Part shown: piece by piece, positions 35,727-45,223 of the stretch
How the letters are laid out: each line of letters opens with the position of its first letter
Numbering within the stretch: the stretch's first letter is position 1
Assembly (NCBI GenBank): GCA_022838705.1
Contig: JALHJZ010000003.1
Span: forward strand, 112,377 to 176,376
Direction: 5' to 3'
DNA from: Candidatus Bipolaricaulota bacterium
Lineage (GTDB): Bacteria > Bipolaricaulota > Bipolaricaulia > Bipolaricaulales > Bipolaricaulaceae
DNA length: 64,000 nt
Notes under the pieces: model-generated
What the model saw: only the letters and a program-made list of their open reading frames with translations
What the model was told of the DNA's origin: nothing
The model's database searches: none
Made by a program: the position numbers and the translations under genes

Positions 35727-38074
35727 GAAGGCTGATGGGCTGGATCGTAGACCACCCGTGGTGGGTCATCGTCCTGGTTGGGGCGATCACCCTCCTGTTC
35801 GCGGCGTTCATCCCCGGGATCAAGACCGAACAGGACTTCCGGGAATACCTACCTGAGGACGATCCCGCCGTTCGGGCGCTGGAGCAGGCGGAGGAGCGCT
35901 ACGGCGCCCAGATCTTTTCCATCATCGCCTTCGAGGCCGACGACACGGTGTTCAAGGCCTCCACCCTTGAGAAGATCAAGGACCTCGAGGATCGGATCGC
36001 CGAGATCCCGGGGGTGGAGGAAGTGCAGAGCCCGCTCACCGCGCAGATCATCACCGGGACCGAGGCGGCCATCACGGTGGGCCCGGCCGCCCCGGGCGGA
36101 CGGGTCCCGGAGTCCCCGGAGGATCTTGCGGCCTATCGCGATCGGGTCATGGGGAGCCGCCAGCTCAGGGGGATGTTCGTGTCCGAGGACGGCCGAGCGG
36201 CGGCGATCATGTTCAAACTCGACCCCCGGCTCTCCACCGTGGAGACGGAGGAGATCGCCCGCAAGGTGGAGGCCATGGCCCGGGAGTACGAGGGACCGGA
36301 GAAGATCTACCTCGCCGGGGGGATGTTCGAGGCCCTGGAGGCGCAGCGGATGATGATGCGCGACCTCCAGGTCCTGCTGCCCATTGCCATCGTGATGGTG
36401 GCGGTGGTCCTCTACCTCAGCTTCCGCAGCCTGCGGGGGGTGGTGATCCCCCTCTTGGTGGTGTGCCTGGGGGTGATCTGGACGGTGGGGGCGATGGCCG
36501 TGGCCGGCATCCCGTTCACCGTGATCTCCATCATCATCCCCGTGATCCTCCTCGCCATGGGGACGGCGGATGGGATCCACATCGTGAACCGCTACTACGA
36601 GGTGGCAGCCCGGGGGCGCCCCAAGCGGGAAGTCGTGGTTGCCACCATGGACGAGATGACCTCTCCGGTGGTGATGACCTCCCTCACCACCATCGCCGGG
36701 TTCCTGTCGCTCCTGGCATCGTTCCTCGTTCCGCAGCGGCAGTTCGGCGTGTTCACCGCCGTGGGGATGGGCGCGTTGTTGCTCCTATCGTTGACCTTGG
36801 TCCCGGCCCTCCTGTCCTTGCTTCGCCTCCCGGCGACGAAAACGAAGGAACAGCAACTGGAACAGGGGTTGCTTGCCCGGGGACTCGCCCGGTTGGGGAG
36901 CGGGGTCGTCCGCCATCGGGCGTGGGTGCTCGCCATCGCGGTCGTACTGGTAGCCATCTCCCTGGTCGGGGTGCCCCGGCTGCGGCTGGAGACCGAGCTA
37001 TCCCAGTACATCGGCGAGGACAGCCCCATTGCCCAGACGATGGAGGTGATGGATGACCGGTTCGGGGGAGCGATGCAGCTCGCCATCGAGATCGACACCG
37101 GCCGGCGCGATGGGCTGAAGGACCCGGAGGTGCTCGCCAAAATCGTCGCGCTTCAGGAGTATCTGGAGGAGGAGCCTGCGATCAGCACCACGAGCTCCAT
37201 CGCGGACATGGTGCGGGAGATGAACCAGAAGTTCCACGGGGACGACCCCGCCTACTACGTGATCCCCGAGGACGGGCGGCTGGTGTCCCAGCTTTTGTTC
37301 CTGTTCACGTTCCAGGGCGGATCCTTGGGGAGCATGGCCCTCGGGGATTTCTCCGCCGGAGAGGTGTTCGCCCGGGTCAAGGGCATCGACTCCACGCAGG
37401 AGATCGAGGAGCTCATGAAGAGGGTGCAGGCCTATCTGGATGGTAACTTCAACGCCCACGGCATTCGGGCGCAGGAGGTCGGCATCGCCCAGGTCTCCAT
37501 CTCCCTCCTCAACCGCCTGGTGGCGAGCCAGGCCACGAGCCTCGGGACGAGCATGGTCGCCGTGTGGGCGATCGTCGCCCTGTTGATGAGGTCGCTTTTG
37601 GCGGGGCTGATCAGCCTGATCCCACTTGTGATCACGGTGGCGCTGAATTTCGGGTTCATGGCCTACACCAGCCGGCCACTGGACATCGCGACGATGATGA
37701 TCGGGTCCATCGTGATCGGGGTCGGGATCGACTACGCCATTCACTTCCAGTCCAGGTTCCGGCTCGAGTACGCCCGGGCCAGGAACCCCAATCCCGCACA
37801 GAGCATCGAGCAGACGATGCGCACCTCCGGCCGGGGGATCGTGTACAACGCTGTCACCGTCGGCCTCGGGTTCGCCGTGCTCGTCTTCTCCACGCTGAAG
37901 GGGACGGCCATCTTTGGGTCGCTCATCGCCACGGCGATGGGGTTGTCCGCCCTCGCTGCCCTCACCGTCATCCCAGCTCTGTTGGCGACCCTGCGGCCGC
38001 AGGCCGTCCTAAGGGGCGAGGGCGGTCCAAAGCGTTCGGACCAAAAGAAAAAAGACAAAGAAAAAAGGAGGTAG
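35723..38074 (+). CDS. RND/MMPL-family membrane exporter
   Basis: 783 residues with the duplicated RND layout: one helix at the N-terminus (8-30), a large periplasmic loop, five helices to about 375, a second single helix near 405-425, another loop, and five helices near 595-745. The conserved helix 4 Asp motifs are GTADGIHIVNRYY in the first half and GVGIDYAIHFQSRFR in the second, typical of the MMPL/hopanoid-transporter branch. The C-terminus is a Lys/Arg-rich cytoplasmic tail. Only two loops and no TolC or adaptor gene are present. Together with the following LolA-like gene it looks like a lipid or lipoprotein exporter. Confidence 0.9.
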   Translation: MRRLMGWIVDHPWWVIVLVGAITLLFAAFIPGIKTEQDFREYLPEDDPAVRALEQAEERYGAQIFSIIAFEADDTVFKASTLEKIKDLEDRIAEIPGVEEVQSPLTAQIITGTEAAITVGPAAPGGRVPESPEDLAAYRDRVMGSRQLRGMFVSEDGRAAAIMFKLDPRLSTVETEEIARKVEAMAREYEGPEKIYLAGGMFEALEAQRMMMRDLQVLLPIAIVMVAVVLYLSFRSLRGVVIPLLVVCLGVIWTVGAMAVAGIPFTVISIIIPVILLAMGTADGIHIVNRYYEVAARGRPKREVVVATMDEMTSPVVMTSLTTIAGFLSLLASFLVPQRQFGVFTAVGMGALLLLSLTLVPALLSLLRLPATKTKEQQLEQGLLARGLARLGSGVVRHRAWVLAIAVVLVAISLVGVPRLRLETELSQYIGEDSPIAQTMEVMDDRFGGAMQLAIEIDTGRRDGLKDPEVLAKIVALQEYLEEEPAISTTSSIADMVREMNQKFHGDDPAYYVIPEDGRLVSQLLFLFTFQGGSLGSMALGDFSAGEVFARVKGIDSTQEIEELMKRVQAYLDGNFNAHGIRAQEVGIAQVSISLLNRLVASQATSLGTSMVAVWAIVALLMRSLLAGLISLIPLVITVALNFGFMAYTSRPLDIATMMIGSIVIGVGIDYAIHFQSRFRLEYARARNPNPAQSIEQTMRTSGRGIVYNAVTVGLGFAVLVFSTLKGTAIFGSLIATAMGLSALAALTVIPALLATLRPQAVLRGEGGPKRSDQKKKDKEKRR

Positions 38075-38077
38075 ACG

Positions 38078-38929
38078 ATGAGAAAGCTTGTGCGTGGAGC
38101 AGCAGTGTTCGGGGCGTGCGCTCTCCTCGGGGCGATGGCCATCGCCCAGGGGGAGCTCACGGGCAACGATATCTTGGACCAGATGCGGGAGAAGGGGGTC
38201 CTGTTCTTGCAGGGGGGGGACCTCATCTTCCAGGCCCGGTTTGACCTCGTGTTCGCCGATGGCACGCTGGGACAGAACGAGTTCAAGATCTTCATCTCCG
38301 AGGGCGACGAGGCCACGGGGGAGCCCGATCGCCTCCTGATCTACTACCTGGCCCCGGAGGACATCGCCGGGACGATCTTCCTGTCGGTGATCCCGCCGGA
38401 GGGGGATGCCCGGATGTGGCTGTACCTCCCGGCGTTGGGTTTGGTCAAGGAGCTCATCTCGGAGTCCGAACAGGGCCAGTCCTTCGCCGGGACCGCCCTC
38501 ACCTACGAGCAGATCGGTGGCGCGGTTGACTACTCCGCGGACTACACGGCCACCCGCCTCGCCGATTCGACCGTCTCCGTGACCGTGGACGGGGCCTCAA
38601 GCGAGCGGCCGGTGTACGTGCTCGAGATCTCCGCCAAGCCGGGGGCCACGGTGGACTACCCCAAGGGGAAGCTGTGGGTGGATGTGGAGGAGCTGACCCC
38701 GGTGCGGTCCGAGTTCTACGACAAAACCGGCCGGCTCGAGATCGTGCTGGAGATCCTGAGGTTGGAGACGTTTGAGGACAATCTGGTGCCGACCCTACTC
38801 AAGGCGTGCAACCAAAAGGACAAGACCTGCACGACGATCGAGGTGCTGGAAAAGGAGCGGGCCACACTGCCGGCGGAGATCTTCACCCCGGCGGCGCTAC
38901 CCACCTTCACCCCGGAGGCCTACCGGTAA
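38078..38929 (+). CDS. Outer-membrane lipoprotein-sorting protein (LolA-like)
   Basis: 283 residues with a signal peptide (1-24). The mature protein has the half-barrel pattern of the LolA-like family often paired with MMPL exporters: LTGNDILDQMREKGVLF, PDRLLIYYLAPEDIAGTIFL, ARMWLYLPALGLVKELIS and GKLWVDVEELTPVRSEFYDK. Such proteins carry hydrophobic cargo across the periplasm. A perfect aggaggt precedes the ATG, 3 bases after the exporter stop. The name comes from the family; cargo is not known. Two Cys near residues 245 and 252 (ACNQKDKTC) could form a disulfide. Confidence 0.85.
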   Translation: MRKLVRGAAVFGACALLGAMAIAQGELTGNDILDQMREKGVLFLQGGDLIFQARFDLVFADGTLGQNEFKIFISEGDEATGEPDRLLIYYLAPEDIAGTIFLSVIPPEGDARMWLYLPALGLVKELISESEQGQSFAGTALTYEQIGGAVDYSADYTATRLADSTVSVTVDGASSERPVYVLEISAKPGATVDYPKGKLWVDVEELTPVRSEFYDKTGRLEIVLEILRLETFEDNLVPTLLKACNQKDKTCTTIEVLEKERATLPAEIFTPAALPTFTPEAYR

Positions 38930-38981
38930 GGTCCCGCACGAAGCGCCGGATCAGGGGCGTTCATCACGCTCGGGAAACGGA

Positions 38982-39016
38982 GGCGGCCCCCGGGCCTGAC
39001 CGCCAGGCGGGCCGCC
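38982..39016 (+). terminator. Long hairpin between the LolA-like and DUF401 genes
   Basis: GGCGGCCC (38982-38989) pairs with GGGCCGCC (39009-39016), with an inner GCCTG/CAGGC stem and accgc loop. It lies 53 bases after the stop, with no U-tract. It could end or attenuate the exporter operon. Confidence 0.35.
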
Positions 39017-39036
39017 GGTAAGACGGGGGTGACGGG

Positions 39037-40212
39037 ATGGCGTGGGTCGCGTTTGGCCTATCGCTAGCCATTCTCCTCCTCCTCGCCCGGTGGAGCTTAT
39101 GGGGGGCGATGATGGTGGGGGCGCTCATCCTGGGTGGGCTGACCCTCCCGGTGGGCGAGGTGGGGATCGCCTTCGCCTCGGTATGGGTCAGTCCGAGCGT
39201 GCTCCTCCTGGCGCTGGCGATGACGCTGATCCCCCTCATCGGCGGGGCACTGGTCGCGAGCAAGCGCATGGACCGCCTCCTCGCCGGGATGCCCGGGGGC
39301 CGGCGGACCGCCTATGCCCTCGGCCCCGCAATCCTGGGGATGCTCCCCATGCCCGGCGGGGCGCTTCTTTCGGCACCGCTCGTCGAGCGGGCCGGCGGAG
39401 CCCCGCCCGACGTCCGTGCCGCCGCGAACGTGTGGTTTCGCCACACCTTGCACTCGATTTACCCCCTGTCCCCCGCCCTCATCACCGGGGCGGCCCTGGC
39501 GGGCCTCGACGTGTGGGGCGTGATCCCCTACCAGCTCCCGGCGGTGCTCGTCCTCGTCGCCCTCGGGTACGCGGCGTTCCTGCGCCGGGTGTCAGGCCCG
39601 GTCGAGCTCGACGGGCCCCGGTCGCGGCGGAACGTGGTCGTCCCCCTGGGGATCCTCCTCGCGGCCCCCGTTCTCGATCTCGTGCTGAAGCGGGTGGCCC
39701 CGATCCCCGTCCCCGAACTCGCCACGGTCCTCGGGGTCACAGCGAGCCTAATCCTCGCCACAGTGGGCACGGTCTCCTGGTCAGACCTCGTCGCGATCGT
39801 CCGCCGGGAGAGGCCGTGGCGGTTCGGGCTGATCGTGATCGGGGTGTTCACCTACCTCGCCGTATTCCAACGCTCCGGGCTGCCGGCGCGGATCGCCGGG
39901 CTCGCCCTTCCCCCCGCGGCGCTCTGCGTGGGGGCAGGATGGCTCCTCGGGTTCGCCACCGGTCGCCAGCAGGCGGCCTTGTCCATCGTGATCCCGATCT
40001 ACACGGGGGCCCAAGGTGCGATGGCCCCGTGGGCATTTGCCGTGACCTACTTCGCCTCGTACCTCGGGTACCTCCTCTCCCCGCTCCATCCCTGCCTCAC
40101 AGTGTCGGCGGAGCACGCCGGCGTTCCCCTCCGGGCAGCGTGGCAGCGGCTCATCGGCCCAAGCCTGGTCGCCCTCCTGATCACCGTCGGGGCAAGCCTC
40201 ATCGTCCTGTAA
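39037..40212 (+). CDS. DUF401 family integral membrane protein
   Basis: 391 residues with about ten membrane helices. GMLPMPGGALLSAPLVERAG and AANVWFRHTLHSIYPLSPAL, then ATGRQQAALSIVIPIY, and SYLGYLLSPLHPCLTVSAEH are segments characteristic of DUF401, a family related to gluconate/citrate-type ion transporters (with PMPGG resembling their re-entrant loops). Its transported solute is unknown. The ATG has gggggtgacggg upstream. It follows the exporter operon after a hairpin and precedes the metK leader, so it may be transcribed independently. Confidence 0.85.
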   Translation: MAWVAFGLSLAILLLLARWSLWGAMMVGALILGGLTLPVGEVGIAFASVWVSPSVLLLALAMTLIPLIGGALVASKRMDRLLAGMPGGRRTAYALGPAILGMLPMPGGALLSAPLVERAGGAPPDVRAAANVWFRHTLHSIYPLSPALITGAALAGLDVWGVIPYQLPAVLVLVALGYAAFLRRVSGPVELDGPRSRRNVVVPLGILLAAPVLDLVLKRVAPIPVPELATVLGVTASLILATVGTVSWSDLVAIVRRERPWRFGLIVIGVFTYLAVFQRSGLPARIAGLALPPAALCVGAGWLLGFATGRQQAALSIVIPIYTGAQGAMAPWAFAVTYFASYLGYLLSPLHPCLTVSAEHAGVPLRAAWQRLIGPSLVALLITVGASLIVL

Positions 40213-40340
40213 TAGAGCGAACGCTCGGGGACCCGCCGGCGCGCTTCCGATCACCCCGCGGAGGAAGCAACCCCCCTGGCCGATAGCCCCCCTGCCGGAT
40301 AGGCTTCCCGCTGCTAGGGCGGGCTAAGGAGCGATACGCC
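40213..40340 (+). promoter_or_regulatory. Structured leader of metK, possible cis-regulatory RNA
   Basis: 128 bases with three helices: GAGCG/CGCTC at 40215-40226, GCTTCC/GGAAGC at 40243-40268, and CCCGC/GCGGG at 40307-40323 directly before the aaggag at 40326. A GCAACC hexamer at 40267-40272 recalls the core of SAM-I and SAM-IV riboswitches, but the companion GGTGC element is not seen. I cannot assign a known class. Confidence 0.35.
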
Positions 40341-41495
40341 ATGAATAGATTGATCACTGCGGAGTCCGTGGCTGAGGGGCACCCCGACAAACTTGCGGAT
40401 CGGGTCTCGGACGCAATCCTCGATGCCGTGCTCGCCCAGGACCCTCAGGGGAGGGTGGCCTGCGAGACCTTCGTCACGGAAGGCCTCGTCATCGTGGGCG
40501 GCGAGATCGCCTCCACCGCGCACATCGAGCCGGCAATCCTCGCCCGGCGGGTGGTCCGCGACGCCGGATACGTCAAGCCCGAGTACGGCCTATCGTTCGA
40601 CGCCTGCGCTGTGGCGACCCTCATCCGCCAGCAGTCCCCGGACATCGCCCAAGCCGTACAGCGGAACGGGGCCGACGACCCCTACGACCGGATCGGGGCC
40701 GGCGACCAGGGGATCATGTTCGGGTACGCCACGAACGAGACCCCGGAGCGGATGCCGCTCCCGATCATGCTCGCCCACAAGCTGGCCCGCCGCCTGGCGG
40801 CGGTGCGCAAGGAGGGATCCCTCCTCTACCTGCGCCCGGACGGAAAGACGCAGGTCACGGTGGAATACGAAGGGCAGCGCCCGATCCGCGTGCACACAGT
40901 GCTCCTCGCGGCCCAACACGCACCGGAGACCCTCCTCGACGAGCTGCGCGCGGACCTCCGCACGCTCGTCGTGGAACCGGTGCTCGATGGGTGGATGGAC
41001 GAGAGAACGGACGTGTTCGTGAACACATCGGGGCGGTTCGTGGTCGGCGGCCCGGCGTCGGACACGGGAATGACGGGGCGGAAGATCATCGCGGACACGT
41101 ACGGCGGGTACGGCTCCCACGGCGGGGGGGCGTTCTCGGGCAAGGACCCGACAAAGGTGGACCGGTCGGGGGCATACATGGCCCGCTACGCCGCGGTGAA
41201 CGTCGTCGCGGCTGGGCTTGCCGCGGCGTGCGAGGTGCAGGTGGCGTATGCGATCGGCCGCGCCCAGCCCCTCGCCCTGAGCGTCACGGCCGAGCGGCCA
41301 ACGGTGTCCGCGGCCGCCCTCGACCGTGCGGTGCGGCAGGTGTTCGATTTCCGACCGGCGGCGATCATCGACGCCCTCGACCTGCGGCGGCCGATCTACG
41401 AGCCCCTGTCCTGCTACGGCCACTTCGGCCGGCTCGACCTCTCCCCGACCTGGGAGGAGCCGGACCGGGTCGAGGCGCTGCGGGCCGCGGTCTAG
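40341..41495 (+). CDS. metK: S-adenosylmethionine synthetase
   Basis: 384 residues; makes S-adenosylmethionine from methionine and ATP. The signature hexapeptide GAGDQGIMFGY is present, the N-terminal ESVAEGHPDKLADRVSDAIL holds the catalytic His and Asp, and the P-loop-like GGGAFSGKDPTKVDRS and the tail GHFGR are complete. It is the bacterial type. Start ATG follows aaggag and a small hairpin. It is 11 bases from the endonuclease Q gene. Confidence 0.97.
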   Translation: MNRLITAESVAEGHPDKLADRVSDAILDAVLAQDPQGRVACETFVTEGLVIVGGEIASTAHIEPAILARRVVRDAGYVKPEYGLSFDACAVATLIRQQSPDIAQAVQRNGADDPYDRIGAGDQGIMFGYATNETPERMPLPIMLAHKLARRLAAVRKEGSLLYLRPDGKTQVTVEYEGQRPIRVHTVLLAAQHAPETLLDELRADLRTLVVEPVLDGWMDERTDVFVNTSGRFVVGGPASDTGMTGRKIIADTYGGYGSHGGGAFSGKDPTKVDRSGAYMARYAAVNVVAAGLAAACEVQVAYAIGRAQPLALSVTAERPTVSAAALDRAVRQVFDFRPAAIIDALDLRRPIYEPLSCYGHFGRLDLSPTWEEPDRVEALRAAV

Positions 41496-41506
41496 GGGAG
41501 CAGGGG

Positions 41507-42736
41507 ATGCGGCTCGTCGCCGACCTCCACCTCCACTCCCACCACTCGCGGGCCACCAGCCCGGACATGGACCTCCCCGGCCTCGCGCACTGGGCGAAGC
41601 GGAAAGGCATTGACCTCCTCGGCACAGGGGACTTCACCCATCCCGAGTGGTTCAGCAACCTCTCCCATCACCTCCTCCCCGTAGGGGAGGGCGTGTACAC
41701 GTATGGGGGGGTCCGGTTCATGTTCACGACCGAGGTCGCCGCCACCTGGACCCATGCCGGCCATGTGCGGCGGGTGCACTTCCTGATCCTCGCCCCCAGC
41801 GCGGACGGTGCCGCCCGCATCAACCGGGAGCTAGGGAGGATCGGAAACCTCGCTGCCGATGGCCGGCCCATGCTCGGCACAAGCGGGGAAGCGCTCGCCG
41901 CAACCGTGCTCGGGGCGTGCCCCACCGCCGCCCTGATCCCGGCCCACGCCTGGACGCCCTGGTACTCGATCTTCGGATCCCAGTCCGGGTTCGATTCCCT
42001 CGACGACGCGCTCGGGGGAGCTGCCGAACACGTGTGCGCGATCGAGACCGGCCTCTCCTCGAACCCGCCCATGAACTGGCGCGTCTCCGCCCTCGACCAT
42101 CTGGCCCTGGTATCGTTTTCAGATGCCCATTCCCCCTCCCGGCTCGGCCGCGAGGCGTGCGTGTTCGATCTCCCTGAGCCCTCCTACCCCGCTCTCGTCG
42201 CCGCCCTGCGGGCGCGTGATCCCCAGCGGTTCCTGGCCACGCTCGAGTTCTACCCGGAGGAGGGGAAGTACCACTACGACGGGCACCGCGCGTGCGGGGT
42301 CGTCCTCTCCCCCGCCGAGACGTCCTCCCACCGCGGCCTCTGTCCCGTGTGCGGCCGTCCGGTCACGGTGGGGGTGATGCACCGGGTGGAGGACCTCGCC
42401 GACCGACCCTGGGGATACCGTCCCCCTGACGCGATCCCGTACCGATCGCTCGTCCCCCTCGCCGAGGTCCTCGGCCAAGCACTGGGGCAGGGGGCGGACA
42501 CGAAGGGCGTGACCGCCGCCTACGACCTCCTGGTGGGCCGATTCCAAAGCGAGCTCGCGATCCTCCTCGACCTCCCCCTGCCCGAGCTCGGGCAGGGAGC
42601 TCCCCCGCGGGTGGTGGAGGCGATCGCCAAGGCCCGAGCCGGGGACCTCGAGATCCGGCCCGGCTACGACGGGCAGTACGGGGAGATCCGCATCCCGCTC
42701 AAGGAGGGACCCCATGAATCACCCCTCTTCCCCTGA
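41507..42736 (+). CDS. Endonuclease Q family (PHP-domain DNA repair nuclease)
   Basis: 409 residues. The PHP domain starts MRLVADLHLHSHHSRATSPD with clustered metal-binding His, continuing GTGDFTHPEW, IPAHAWTPWYSIFGS and SFSDAHSPSRLGRE. The zinc finger RACGVVLSPAE...CPVCGRP...MHRVEDLADRP marks the EndoQ group, which cuts 5-prime of deaminated bases and abasic sites. EndoQ is best known in archaea and some bacteria. ATG 41507 begins the first strand; upstream frame is overlap with metK. The 3-prime end overlaps the CoA-transferase gene by 23 bases, so the genes are co-transcribed although functionally unrelated. Confidence 0.87.
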   Translation: MRLVADLHLHSHHSRATSPDMDLPGLAHWAKRKGIDLLGTGDFTHPEWFSNLSHHLLPVGEGVYTYGGVRFMFTTEVAATWTHAGHVRRVHFLILAPSADGAARINRELGRIGNLAADGRPMLGTSGEALAATVLGACPTAALIPAHAWTPWYSIFGSQSGFDSLDDALGGAAEHVCAIETGLSSNPPMNWRVSALDHLALVSFSDAHSPSRLGREACVFDLPEPSYPALVAALRARDPQRFLATLEFYPEEGKYHYDGHRACGVVLSPAETSSHRGLCPVCGRPVTVGVMHRVEDLADRPWGYRPPDAIPYRSLVPLAEVLGQALGQGADTKGVTAAYDLLVGRFQSELAILLDLPLPELGQGAPPRVVEAIAKARAGDLEIRPGYDGQYGEIRIPLKEGPHESPLFP

Positions 42737-43865
42737 CCCAAAGCCCCTCCACGGGATCCGCGTCCTCGACCTGTCCCGGATCCTCGCCGGCCCGCTCGCG
42801 ACGATGTGGATGGCCGACCTCGGGGCAGAGGTGATCAAGGTCGAGCGCCCGGGGACCGGCGACGAGACGCGGCGCTGGGGCCCGCCGTTCGTGGGCAGGG
42901 AGTCGGCGTACTTCCTCGCCGTGAACCGAGGGAAGCTCGGGATCTCCCTCGACCTCGGGCGAGACCGGGAGGCCCTGGAGGCGCTCGTCCGGACGAGCGA
43001 TGTCCTCGTCCACAACTTCCTCCCCAAGACACTGGCCACGCTCAGCCTCGCCTACCCCGACGTGCAGGAGTTGAACCCGCGCCTTGTGTACACCGCCGTG
43101 GCGGGGTTCCCACCGGGCCCGTACCGCCATGAGCCGGGGTTCGACGCCCTCATCCAGGCGCTGGGCGGGCTGATGGCGATCACCGGCGACGGGAGCCGGC
43201 CGGTCAAGGTGGGCGTGGCGATCGTGGACGTCCTCGCTGCCTGGGCGGCGCTCGCCGGGACCCTCGCGGCCCTCCTTTCCCGGACGAAGACCGGGCGCGG
43301 GCAGGCTGTCGAGACGACGCTCATCGAGTGCTCGGCCGCGGGGCTGGCCAATGTCTCCCAGGCATTCCTCCTCACCGGAGTGGCGCCGGAACGGCAGGGG
43401 ACCGCGCACCCCCACATCGTCCCCTACCAGGCGTTCCCCACCCAAGATGGCCTCCTCATGGTCGCCGTGGGCACGGACGCCCAGTTCCGAGCCCTCTGCT
43501 CCGCGCTTCGGCGGCCCGACCTCGCCGCCGACCCGCGGTTTGCCACAAACCCCGACCGCGTGAGGAACCGTGACGAGCTGGTCGAGCTCCTAACGAAGGC
43601 CTTCCAATCCCGATCACGGGCGGAATGGGCAACCGTTCTCAAGGGGGCCGGCGTCCCCGCGGGCCCGGTGAACACCCTGAGCGATCTATTCGGCGATCCA
43701 GGGCTCGTGGGGCGGCTCCTGGTCGAGGTGAACCACCCCACGGTGGGCCGGTACACGAGCATCGGCTGCCCGATGTCCGTGGCCTGGCCGCCAAGCCCGC
43801 TCCCCCCACCGCGGCTCGGCGAGCACACGGAGGATGTGCTCAACCGCCTGGGGATCGGGAGCTAG
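42714..43865 (+). CDS. Family III CoA-transferase (CaiB/BaiF)
   Basis: 383 residues. IRVLDLSRILAGPLATMWMA and DLGAEVIKVERPGTGDETR are the N-terminal signature, and SLDLGRDREALEALVRTSDV holds the catalytic Asp of the family. GFDALIQALGGLMAITG and GRGQAVETTLIECS follow. It moves CoA between carboxylic acids through an aspartyl anhydride. The substrate is unknown: no carnitine, oxalate or bile-acid gene is nearby. ATG lies within the end of the endonuclease Q gene and is preceded by aaggaggg. The aminotransferase follows after 4 bases. Confidence 0.9.
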   Translation: MNHPSSPDPKPLHGIRVLDLSRILAGPLATMWMADLGAEVIKVERPGTGDETRRWGPPFVGRESAYFLAVNRGKLGISLDLGRDREALEALVRTSDVLVHNFLPKTLATLSLAYPDVQELNPRLVYTAVAGFPPGPYRHEPGFDALIQALGGLMAITGDGSRPVKVGVAIVDVLAAWAALAGTLAALLSRTKTGRGQAVETTLIECSAAGLANVSQAFLLTGVAPERQGTAHPHIVPYQAFPTQDGLLMVAVGTDAQFRALCSALRRPDLAADPRFATNPDRVRNRDELVELLTKAFQSRSRAEWATVLKGAGVPAGPVNTLSDLFGDPGLVGRLLVEVNHPTVGRYTSIGCPMSVAWPPSPLPPPRLGEHTEDVLNRLGIGS

Positions 43866-43869
43866 CGCC

Positions 43870-45024
43870 ATGCTCACCCCGCCAAGCCTGCGCGACCTGT
43901 TCCTCCTCCGAAAGGACGTCATCTTCCTCAATCACGGTTCGTTCGGCGCCTGCCCGCGGCCCGTGTTTGCGGCCTACCAGCGCTGGCAACGGGAGCTCGA
44001 GGCGGAGCCGGTAGAGTTCCTCGGTCGGAGGTTCGATGCCCTGATGGCTGACGCGCGGGGCGCGTTAGGCCGGTTCCTGTCAGCTGACCCATCGGATATT
44101 GTCTTTGTCCCCAACGCGACCACGGCGATGAACATCGTCGCCCGGTCGCTGCCCCTCGCGGCGGGGGAGGAGGTCCTGTCCACCGACCACGAGTACGGGG
44201 CGATGGACCGGATGTGGCGGCTCGTCTGCGCCGCGAGGGGAGCACGCTACGTACGGGCCGAACTCCCAATCCCACTCCCGTCACGGGATGAGGTCGTGGA
44301 ACGGATCTGGGAACGGGTGACGTCCCGCACGCGGGTCCTCTCCCTGTCCCACATCACCTCGCCCACCGCAGTGGAGCTCCCGGTCGGGGAACTCGTGGGG
44401 CGGGCGCGCGAGCGGGGAATCCTCACGGTGGTCGACGGCGCCCACGCTCCCGGCCAGATCCCCCTCGACCTGGGCGCCTTGGGGGCGGACTTCTACGCCG
44501 GGAACTGCCATAAGTGGATGATGGCCCCCAAGGGATCCGGGTTCCTCTACGCGCGCCGGGAACGACAGCCCCTCCTCCAGCCCCTCATCGTGTCGTGGGG
44601 AGGGGAACGGAGCACAGGGCCAGGGCCATCCCCGTTCCTCGATGATCACGAGTGGCAGGGGACGCGGGACATCGCGCCGTTCCTCGCCGTGCCGGCGGCG
44701 ATCCGCTTCCTGGAGGAACACTGCGGGGATGCCGTCCGAGGCCAGTGCCGAGAGCTCCTCCGCGCCTTCGGCGAGCGGGCCGCAGGGCTCGGGCTCCAGC
44801 CGGTGGGCGTGGGGTCGGAGTCGGAGTCGCTCCAAATGCGGGCGTTCTCCCTCCCCCCCGGCGATGCCCGGGCGCTCCAGACGCGCCTCCTTGACCGCTG
44901 GCGGATCGAGGTCCCGGTCATCCCCTGGAACGGCCGGTCCCTCCTCCGCGTCTCCGTGCAGGGCTACACCACATCCCAGGACCTCGATGCGCTGGTCCAG
45001 GCCTTAGGCCAGGAGATCCCCTAG
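43870..45024 (+). CDS. Class V aminotransferase, isopenicillin N epimerase/cysteine desulfurase-like
   Basis: 384-residue PLP enzyme. FLNHGSFGACPRPVFAAYQR is the typical start of the CefD-like branch; VFVPNATTAMNIVARSLPL binds the cofactor phosphate, VVDGAHAPGQIPLDL has the PLP-contacting Asp and His, and GNCHKWMMAPKGSGFLYAR carries the Schiff-base Lys. No catalytic Cys loop of a standard cysteine desulfurase is evident. The reaction could be epimerisation, lyase or transamination. ATG 43870 is 4 bases after the CoA-transferase stop; the upstream frame to 43834 overlaps that gene. Confidence 0.87.
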   Translation: MLTPPSLRDLFLLRKDVIFLNHGSFGACPRPVFAAYQRWQRELEAEPVEFLGRRFDALMADARGALGRFLSADPSDIVFVPNATTAMNIVARSLPLAAGEEVLSTDHEYGAMDRMWRLVCAARGARYVRAELPIPLPSRDEVVERIWERVTSRTRVLSLSHITSPTAVELPVGELVGRARERGILTVVDGAHAPGQIPLDLGALGADFYAGNCHKWMMAPKGSGFLYARRERQPLLQPLIVSWGGERSTGPGPSPFLDDHEWQGTRDIAPFLAVPAAIRFLEEHCGDAVRGQCRELLRAFGERAAGLGLQPVGVGSESESLQMRAFSLPPGDARALQTRLLDRWRIEVPVIPWNGRSLLRVSVQGYTTSQDLDALVQALGQEIP

Positions 45025-45223
45025 CGTGTAGGCAAGTGGGGACAGATCCGGTGGCCTGGGGCGGCCGTCCTGGCCTTCCCCCCAGGGAACCTCAGCGGCG
45101 CGCGGATCGGATTCCATCCCTCGCGCCCCCCACGTTCCACCCCACGACCGCGGGCTGCAGCAGGATGCGCCGGTGCGGTACACTCGGGCCGTTGTCTGTA
45201 TGAGGGGATTCCCAGGAGGAACG

